64,000 bases of DNA from Candidatus Gastranaerophilales bacterium (GTDB taxonomy: Bacteria; Cyanobacteriota; Vampirovibrionia; Gastranaerophilales; Gastranaerophilaceae), in NCBI GenBank assembly GCA_944324165.1, contig CALUVG010000005.1, forward strand, positions 29,350-93,349, given 5' to 3'. The position numbers were made by a program, and so were the translations under genes. The notes under the pieces were generated by a model. It had not been told where the DNA came from. It did no database searches and was given only the letters and a program-made list of their open reading frames with translations. Below are positions 58,392-64,000 of the stretch, piece after piece (position 1 is the first letter of the stretch; every line of letters begins with the position of its first letter).

Positions 58392-59627
58392 ATGAATAAT
58401 TTATTTACAGAACTGGAAAATCAAAATAAACAAATACCGCTTGCCGAGATTTTGCGTCCTAAAACTCTGGAGGAATTTCTGGGACAGAGTAATGTTATTT
58501 CAAATAACAGCCCGCTTTTAAATTTAATGAAAACTCAAAGGTTATTTTCTCTAATTTTTTGGGGAACTCCGGGGTGCGGTAAAACGACACTTGCAAGACT
58601 TATTGCAGCAAAAACTAATGCTGCATTTATTGAGATTTCAGCGGTAACTTCAGGGGTTAAGGATATAAAAGATGCGGTTGAGACTGCAAAAATGAATTTG
58701 CGCAGCGGTACTAAAACGATTTTGTTTATTGATGAAATACACAGATATTCAAAGACTCAGCAGGATGCTCTTTTACCGCATCTGGAAAACGGTACATTAT
58801 TCCTCATAGGTTCTACTACTGAAAATCCCTCTTTTCAGGTTGTGCCGGCGTTACTTTCCAGAGTGCAGGTAATACGGCTTAACTCTATTGATGATGCAAG
58901 TATGGCGCAGATTATTAAACGGGGGTTTGCCTATCTGGCTAAAAAGTATTTGCCAATGGATTGCGAAAGCGGAGTAATAGACTTTATTATAAATCTGGCA
59001 AGAGGGGACGCAAGATATGCTTTAAATGTTGTTGAAAACGCATATTTTGCTAGTGATTTAAAGGATAACCGTCGCAATTTAACGGTATCAATTATTGAGA
59101 GTATTTGCCAGAAGAGAAATACGCGTTACTCACAGCAGGAACATTATGATTGTGCATCTGCATTTCAAAAGAGTTTACGGGGAAGTGATGCCGATGCTGC
59201 TATTTATTACCTTGCCAAAATGATAGCCGCCGGCGAAGATCCGAGATTTATTGCACGACGACTGATAACCTGTGCGGCAGAAGATGTAGGAAATGCTGAT
59301 CCTGCTGCTTTGAATGTTGCTGTTAATGCATACAAAGCAGTAGAATTATTGGGCTTGCCGGAAGGCAGAATCCCGCTTGCGCAGGCTGTAATTTATGTTG
59401 CCCGTGCTCCAAAATCCAATGAAACTGTCTGTGCCATTGACAAAGCGCTTGCTGATATTGACAGCGGCAATGATTTTCCGCCCCCGATGCATTTGCGCGA
59501 TGCGCATTATAAAGACGCCTCTAAATATGGTTTTGGCATCGGTTATGTTTATTCACACGATGCACCCGCTGTAAAGCAGCAGTTTCTGCCGGATGAACTT
59601 GTCGGCAAAAAATATACTTTTGATTAG
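58392..59627 (+). CDS. rarA: replication-associated recombination protein A (RarA/MgsA)
   Basis: The 411-residue AAA+ protein has LAEILRPKTLEEFLGQ at the start, Walker A FWGTPGCGKTTLAR (residues 57-70), Walker B TILFIDEIHRYSKTQQD, sensor 1 GSTTENPSF, and the C-terminal MgsA domain with SDADAAIYYLAKMIAAGEDP. RarA acts at stalled forks and interacts with SSB. It is monocistronic and leaderless. Confidence 0.95.
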   Translation: MNNLFTELENQNKQIPLAEILRPKTLEEFLGQSNVISNNSPLLNLMKTQRLFSLIFWGTPGCGKTTLARLIAAKTNAAFIEISAVTSGVKDIKDAVETAKMNLRSGTKTILFIDEIHRYSKTQQDALLPHLENGTLFLIGSTTENPSFQVVPALLSRVQVIRLNSIDDASMAQIIKRGFAYLAKKYLPMDCESGVIDFIINLARGDARYALNVVENAYFASDLKDNRRNLTVSIIESICQKRNTRYSQQEHYDCASAFQKSLRGSDADAAIYYLAKMIAAGEDPRFIARRLITCAAEDVGNADPAALNVAVNAYKAVELLGLPEGRIPLAQAVIYVARAPKSNETVCAIDKALADIDSGNDFPPPMHLRDAHYKDASKYGFGIGYVYSHDAPAVKQQFLPDELVGKKYTFD

Positions 59628-59675
59628 AGTGCTCGTTTTTTGAAATCCGTAATGTCAGAGAAGGCAAGGAAGATA

Positions 59676-59978
59676 TTACATTATCGCCAGTATAAGCTTT
59701 TTTATTAAGACTAACTGATCATCTTTTGCAAGTGATAACAGGTCATAAATGTCAGATTTTATTTGATTTTCAGGCTTTAAATTCAATAATTCATTAGGCG
59801 TAACTTGCAGAACTTGTGTTAATTTTACAAAATTTTCTAAAGAGGGCAGACATTCACCTGCCTCAAGTCTTACTACCTGTCTGAGGTCAATATCTATAGC
59901 TTCAGCCAGTGCTTCCTGCGTTAATTTTCTTAGTTTTCTTATATTTCTTAGTTTTTGTCCAAAAGCCTTTTTATCCAT
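59676..59978 (-). CDS. XRE-family HTH regulator divergent from a prepilin gene
   Basis: The 100-residue protein has an N-terminal XRE domain (KLRNIRKLRKLTQEALAEAI, residues 9-28; then VVRLEAGECLPSLENFVKLT) and a 35-residue hydrophobic C-terminal helix. GGAAAATATT precedes the ATG. It is divergent from the prepilin-like gene at 60104 across a 125-bp region with a sigma-70 promoter and an inverted repeat, so control of that gene is likely. Confidence 0.85.
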   Translation of the reverse strand: MDKKAFGQKLRNIRKLRKLTQEALAEAIDIDLRQVVRLEAGECLPSLENFVKLTQVLQVTPNELLNLKPENQIKSDIYDLLSLAKDDQLVLIKKLILAIM

Positions 59979-60047
59979 AATATTTTCCTTAATTTATTTT
60001 AATTTTACTAACAGGAATTAATAAGGCTATTTCTGTCGATATACATG

Positions 60048-60076
60048 TTGACAATATGCAATAAATGTCATATTAT
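60048..60076 (+). promoter_or_regulatory. sigma-70 promoter of prepilin-like gene, with overlapping inverted repeat
   Basis: TTGACA (60048-60053) and TATTAT (60071-60076) are 17 bp apart. The -35 TGACA and a TGTCA at 60066-60070 form an inverted repeat covering the promoter, a plausible XRE operator. Confidence 0.75.
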
Positions 60077-60103
60077 TATCTTGAAATAAGATATGGAGGT
60101 CAC

Positions 60104-60907
60104 ATGAAGAAGAATTGCTTTATATTTACCAAAGGTTTGTACAGGTCAAATTTTTATTTAGCGGGCAGGCATGCTGCATTTACGCTTGCCGAAACATTGA
60201 TAACTCTGGCAATAATCGGAGTTGTAGCGGCTTTGACAATACCGTCGCTTGTTCAGCGTTTTCAGGAAAGACAATATGTTTCCCAATTAAAAAAATCTTA
60301 TGCAGTTTTGCAAAACGCTTTTCAAATGGCTATTGCTGAGCACGGACCAATTGATCAATGGGGGCTGACTACTACCGTCGTAGGAAAAGATGAAGAAGGC
60401 AATAATATACTGGATTATTCATCAGCCAATATGATTTTTTCATATATTGAACCTTATTTAAAAATAGCATCCTATGAAAATCTTAATAAACCTGACAAAT
60501 GGTATTCTCTGGATGGGAGGGAAGTGTCTGTTGCGCCAACTACAGCTGCTAATGAGATGCATAACGGAGCGACCCTCGCTGATGGAACATATTTTCAATT
60601 AGGTTGGATTTCCACGTTATCATGTAATCCGTATTGTGGTGATTTTTGGATTTTTTTGCCGGCTAAAAAGCAGCAATTGGGAGTAACCCGATTTAATTTT
60701 AAGCTGACAAAAAACGGATTAGTTCCATGCGGTGAAAAAAATGATACTTACCAGCCTTTTGAGACAAAATGTGATATAAGTAATAAATCAGGGGCGAGCA
60801 CAGATACACAAGGCAGAGGCTGCACAGCCTGGGTAATATATGAGGGTAACATGGAATATCTTCATTGCGATGATCTTTCCTGGGACGGCAAGAAAAAATG
60901 TGATTAG
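60104..60907 (+). CDS. type IV prepilin-like protein, 267 aa
   Basis: GGAGG lies 5 nt before the ATG at 60104; an upstream ATG at 60065 lies inside the promoter. A 25-residue basic leader ends in HA, then AFTLAETLITLAIIGVVAAL; -1 is Ala. The following helix (YVSQLKKSYAVLQNAFQMAI) and AEHGPIDQWG match the 32010 prepilin (KFYSTMQQAIQMSEIDNGPL). The C-terminal domain is Cys-rich. It is probably a minor pilin or pseudopilin, controlled by the divergent XRE gene. Confidence 0.85.
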   Translation: MKKNCFIFTKGLYRSNFYLAGRHAAFTLAETLITLAIIGVVAALTIPSLVQRFQERQYVSQLKKSYAVLQNAFQMAIAEHGPIDQWGLTTTVVGKDEEGNNILDYSSANMIFSYIEPYLKIASYENLNKPDKWYSLDGREVSVAPTTAANEMHNGATLADGTYFQLGWISTLSCNPYCGDFWIFLPAKKQQLGVTRFNFKLTKNGLVPCGEKNDTYQPFETKCDISNKSGASTDTQGRGCTAWVIYEGNMEYLHCDDLSWDGKKKCD

Positions 60908-60959
60908 CAGAAGATTTTGCACTCTGAATTTTTGAAAAATCTTAATTAAACACAAAAAA

Positions 60960-60990
60960 CGGGCTTTTTTAAATTTCAGCCCGCTTTTTT
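60960..60990. terminator. bidirectional intrinsic terminator
   Basis: Stem CGGGCT/AGCCCG with a 12-nt A/T loop, preceded by A6 and followed by T7, between the prepilin gene and gyrA. Confidence 0.85.
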
Positions 60991-61004
60991 ATATGTATTT
61001 CTTA

Positions 61005-63566
61005 CTATTCTTGATTTGTGTTGTTATCCAGAAGACTTGTTTGTGAAACATTCTGTTCATTATCTTTAGCGTCCATTGCCTGAACATCTTTCACTATTTG
61101 TTCGTCTTCATCAGGATTTATGATTTTGTTTACAGAAACAACAGTATCATTTTCCATCAAATTTTGTGCTCTGACACCTGTTGCCGGTCTGCCTTGACGG
61201 GAAATTGAACCTGCGTTTAATCTTGTTACAACGCCGTTTGCTGTAACCATCATTATATCATCAGATTCTTTTACAATTGTAAGTGCAACAAGTCTGGATG
61301 AGCTTGATTTAAACTTGGTCGCTATCAATCCGATACCGCCTCTGTTTTGTGTTCTGAATTCAGAGAGTTTGGTACGTTTGCCAAAGCCGTCGGAGGTTAC
61401 AACCAGTAAATCTGCATCATAATCACGAGGAACAATATCGCATCCTACAATTTCATCGCCTGCTCTTAATTTCATAGAGGTAACGCCTTTGGCACTTCTA
61501 CCAAGTGGTCTCAAGTCTTCAATCGGGAATCTTATTGCCATACCGCAGGATGTTCCTATAATAATTTCATCACGTCCGGTTGCAAGTTTTACCCAGTTAA
61601 GTTCATCGCCTTCTTCAAGACCTATTGCGATTATACCGTTTCTTCTTATATTGGAGAAGTTGTCTAATTCTATACGTTTAATATTGCCTTTTTTAGTAAG
61701 CATTATCAAATTCAGGTCTTTTGAGAATGTGCTTACAGGTACAACCGCGGTAATTCTTTCATTCTGTTCAATAGGAAGAACATTAATTATAGGCAAGCCT
61801 TTTGCCTGACGTCCTCCTTCAGGGAAGTCGTAAACGCTTAAGCTGTAAACAGTTCCTTTTGAAGAGAAGAACAATACTTTATCATGCATCATAGCTGTAA
61901 AGAAGTGTTGAATATCATCATCTTCTTTTGTTTTAATGCCGGATTTGCCGCGTGTTGCACGGTTTTGGCGTTCAAATGTATCCAGTGAAATACGTTTCAG
62001 ATAGCCTTGATGTGTAATAAATACTGCCATTGGTGTATTAGGGGTTAAGTCTTCAATGGTAACTTCACCTTGCTCCGGCAATATTTGAGTTTTTCTGTCA
62101 TCGCCGTATTTGGCTTTATCTTCAAGAAGTTCTTTTTTAATTATATCAAGAATTTTTTGACGACTTGCAAGAATGTCTTCGTATTCCGCAATTTTTTTGA
62201 TTAATTCATCATATTCAGCTTTTACCTTATCCTGTTCCAATCCGGTCAATCTTCTTAATTGCATTTCAAGAATTGCATTTGACTGGTCAACATCAAGACC
62301 AAATCTGGACATCAATCCTACTCTTGCATCATCGGTTGTTTTGGAATTTTTAATAAGTTCAATAACTTCATCAATTGAGCCTAAAGCAATGATTAAACCG
62401 GCTAAAATGTGTGCACGGATTTTAGCTTTTTTGAGGAAGAAGATAGTTCTTCTTGTTACAATTTCAACCCTGTGTTCAACAAATTCGCTCAAAACTTGAT
62501 GTAAGTTTAAAAGTCTTGGCTGCTTACCGCAAAGCGCGAGCATGTTTACACCGAAAGTTGTTGAAAGCTGGGTATATTTAAACAAATTATTTTTAACGAC
62601 ATCAGGTTTAGCGTCACGTTTAAGCTCAATTACAATGCGCATACCTTCTCTGTCGGATTCATCACGGATATCGGAAATACCTGTAATTCTCTGATCTTTA
62701 ACAAGCTCTGCAATTTTTTCAATAAGCATTGCTTTATTAACCTGATAAGGAATTTCAGTAACAACAATAGCTGTTCTGGCTTGACGACCGCCTCCGCCCG
62801 CGATTTCTTCAAATCCTGCAACCGCCTGCATTTTTATTGAACCGCGACCTGTTTCATATGCCTGTTTAATATCATTTAACCCTATTATTGTAGCTGCAGT
62901 TGGAAAATCAGGACCTTTGATATGTTCCATTAATTCCGCAACAGTGATATTAGGATTGTCAATTAAGGCGATTGTACCGTCGACAATTTCGCATAAATTA
63001 TGCGGAGGGATATTTGTTGCCATACCAACGGCAATACCGGAAACACCGTTTAACAGGAGCATTGGAAGTCTTACGGGAAGAACTGAAGGTTCCTGCAGTG
63101 AGCCGTCAAAATTTGGGACAAATTCTACAGTTTCACAGTCGATATCAGCAAGCATTGACGGAGTTATTTTATTCATTCTGGCTTCTGTATAACGCATTGC
63201 TGCAGCTCCGTCGCCGTCAACAGATCCAAAGTTGCCGTGGCCGTCAACTGTTAAGTATCTTGTGGAGAAATCTTGAGCCATACGTACCAGAGCTTCATAA
63301 ACAGCAGTATCACCGTGCGGGTGGTATTTACCGAGAACTTCACCAACGATACGAGCGCATTTCTTGAATGGCTTGTCAGGAGTCATGCCAAGTTCATTCA
63401 TTGCATACAGAATGCGTCTGTGAACAGGTTTTAACCCGTCACGAACATCAGGAAGTGCACGACCTACTATAACACTCATTGCATAGTCAATGTAGGAACG
63501 TTTCATTTCTTCTCTTATATTAACAGGAATAATTTTTCCGTCTTCAAACATGTTTTGCTGTGCCAA
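61005..63566 (-). CDS. gyrA: DNA gyrase subunit A
   Basis: The start is the TTG at 63566, 6 nt after AAGGAG; the first in-frame ATG is five codons later, and an upstream ATG would include the RBS. The 853-residue protein has [20 protein letters not shown], the quinolone-region [17 protein letters not shown] (Thr and Glu at the positions of E. coli Ser83 and Asp87), and the catalytic Tyr in MRYTEAR (residue 126). The six-blade C-terminal domain has a degenerate GyrA box (QNRGGIG). With GyrB it introduces negative supercoils. Cytoplasmic, monocistronic. Confidence 0.95.
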   Translation of the reverse strand: MAQQNMFEDGKIIPVNIREEMKRSYIDYAMSVIVGRALPDVRDGLKPVHRRILYAMNELGMTPDKPFKKCARIVGEVLGKYHPHGDTAVYEALVRMAQDFSTRYLTVDGHGNFGSVDGDGAAAMRYTEARMNKITPSMLADIDCETVEFVPNFDGSLQEPSVLPVRLPMLLLNGVSGIAVGMATNIPPHNLCEIVDGTIALIDNPNITVAELMEHIKGPDFPTAATIIGLNDIKQAYETGRGSIKMQAVAGFEEIAGGGGRQARTAIVVTEIPYQVNKAMLIEKIAELVKDQRITGISDIRDESDREGMRIVIELKRDAKPDVVKNNLFKYTQLSTTFGVNMLALCGKQPRLLNLHQVLSEFVEHRVEIVTRRTIFFLKKAKIRAHILAGLIIALGSIDEVIELIKNSKTTDDARVGLMSRFGLDVDQSNAILEMQLRRLTGLEQDKVKAEYDELIKKIAEYEDILASRQKILDIIKKELLEDKAKYGDDRKTQILPEQGEVTIEDLTPNTPMAVFITHQGYLKRISLDTFERQNRATRGKSGIKTKEDDDIQHFFTAMMHDKVLFFSSKGTVYSLSVYDFPEGGRQAKGLPIINVLPIEQNERITAVVPVSTFSKDLNLIMLTKKGNIKRIELDNFSNIRRNGIIAIGLEEGDELNWVKLATGRDEIIIGTSCGMAIRFPIEDLRPLGRSAKGVTSMKLRAGDEIVGCDIVPRDYDADLLVVTSDGFGKRTKLSEFRTQNRGGIGLIATKFKSSSSRLVALTIVKESDDIMMVTANGVVTRLNAGSISRQGRPATGVRAQNLMENDTVVSVNKIINPDEDEQIVKDVQAMDAKDNEQNVSQTSLLDNNTNQE

Positions 63567-63646
63567 AATCTTCTCCTTTATCCAGATACATAATATCCTA
63601 TAAGAATAATATAGCATAAAAATAGATATTTTACGAATTTATTAAA

Positions 63647-63657
63647 AGACGTTAAGA
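63647..63657 (+). repeat. AGACGTTAAGA motif shared with the 46-kb foldable element
   Basis: The 11-nt motif, preceded by A's, is identical to 46061-46071. Here no full inverted partner is evident, so this may be a decayed copy upstream of the second poly-G gene. Confidence 0.35.
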
Positions 63658-63737
63658 TTGTAAGTTGCAGAGGCATTAACGGATCTGTGAGCGATATGAG
63701 AGGTAACGGTACATGTCCTAACGACTTTACAAAGGGG

Positions 63738-63766
63738 TTGAAAAATTCTGAGCAATATGTAATAAT
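63738..63766 (+). promoter_or_regulatory. promoter of second poly-G gene
   Basis: TTGAAA (63738-63743) and AATAAT (63761-63766) are 17 bp apart, as at 45487-45515. Confidence 0.6.
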
Positions 63767-63795
63767 GAAAATGTGGATATAAAAGAGGAATTTGG

Positions 63796-64000
63796 ATGGC
63801 TGAGAAGCTGGCAACAAAACAAGAAAATACAGTCGTTTGGGCATACTTACCCAACAGTGAAAAAGTTGTTGCGCTGAAAAAGTCTGGTGGTAGTGAAAGT
63901 TTGCACAGCGAAAAAACGGCACTCACTCCACTCTCCACACTCACAACTGCCCCGTATGGGGCTGAAACCCGCATGAATAGTGCATTTGCGGGGGGGGGGG
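63796..64000 (+). CDS. second poly-G-tract small protein (3' end outside window)
   Basis: GAGGAA lies 5 nt before the ATG. The first 68 codons read MAEKLATKQENTVVWAYLPN, then a variable stretch, then TPLSTLTTAPYGAETRMNSA and a run of glycines encoded by at least 11 G's (63990-64000) reaching the window end. It is a paralogue of the 45549 gene with a divergent middle and a conserved ending. The frame beyond the tract cannot be seen. Function unknown. Confidence 0.6.
   Translation, partial: MAEKLATKQENTVVWAYLPNSEKVVALKKSGGSESLHSEKTALTPLSTLTTAPYGAETRMNSAFAGGG
63990..64000 (+). repeat. poly-G homopolymer, at least 11, cut by window end
   Basis: Eleven G's are visible and the tract may continue. 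The 25 bases before it, back to ACCCGCATG, are identical to those before the 12-G tract at 45731. Confidence 0.9.

Noticed and set aside
63567..63617. Upstream ATG as the gyrA start
   Set aside because: It would translate the AAGGAG ribosome site; the TTG at 63566 is correctly spaced and yields the normal GyrA N-terminus.
1..64000. tRNA genes, rRNA genes, insertion-sequence transposases, prophage genes
   Set aside because: I looked for cloverleaf-type arms in the gaps and for transposase, integrase or phage structural motifs and saw none; the only recombinase is Xer-type.

Overview
The window looks like chromosomal DNA of a low-GC, Gram-negative-type, non-photosynthetic relative of cyanobacteria, most likely a gut Gastranaerophilales (Melainabacteria / Vampirovibrionia). 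This rests on five points: the AT-rich sequence; housekeeping genes of bacterial type (lepA, dnaN, der, recJ, metG, rpoD, dnaG, gyrA, rnpB); a tripartite RND efflux system that implies an outer membrane; five prepilin-like genes of the KAAFTLAE type; and large proteins starting MGLSASQARLL. The phylum assignment is inference from sequence character; no database was searched.

Layout. 0-12 kb: a cut surface/LysM-like gene, nitroreductase, an alpha/alpha-toroid protein, lepA, a LuxR-type regulator, gph-like phosphatase, ferritin, a GNAT-like protein, then a group of GH13-like enzyme, ferritin-like protein and small membrane protein. 12-26 kb: a prepilin paired with a small HTH gene, carbonic anhydrase, a PMT-type glycosyltransferase, Xer recombinase with a BioD-like protein, a CbiM-type nickel/cobalt transporter (frameshifted) coupled to larE, the three-gene RND operon, and a cupin. 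27-32 kb: a 720-bp non-coding stretch with seven identical DnaA-box-like nonamers and an AT-rich block, which I read as oriC, followed by dnaN, a redox protein, crcB and an endonuclease IV-like protein. 31-45 kb: small acidic proteins, an XRE/prepilin pair, der, recJ, aroC, metG, a second membrane glycosyltransferase, and aroK-aroB. 45.5-46.7 kb: a compact repeat-rich locus with a poly-G tract, a foldable element, a broken prepilin and a paired HTH gene. 47-64 kb: ctpA, phosphoesterase, a 616-residue family protein, rpoD-dnaG-rnpB, another prepilin, several lineage-specific proteins, a solute-binding protein, rarA, XRE/prepilin, gyrA, and a second poly-G gene cut by the window end.

Three regulatory patterns cut across the window. 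(1) About a dozen genes have an extended -10 box ending 6-8 nt before the start codon, implying leaderless mRNAs. (2) Four to seven lineage-specific genes carry a sigma-28-like promoter, TAAAGTTT-N12-[GT][CT]CG, with exact spacing. (3) Four of five prepilin-like genes sit next to a small HTH regulator, mostly divergent. The most unusual system is the poly-G gene family. Two copies share a promoter layout, RBS and a conserved C-terminal cap running into a homopolymeric G tract. At the complete copy both alternative frames stay open for about 90 codons, which is the architecture of a phase-variable switch.
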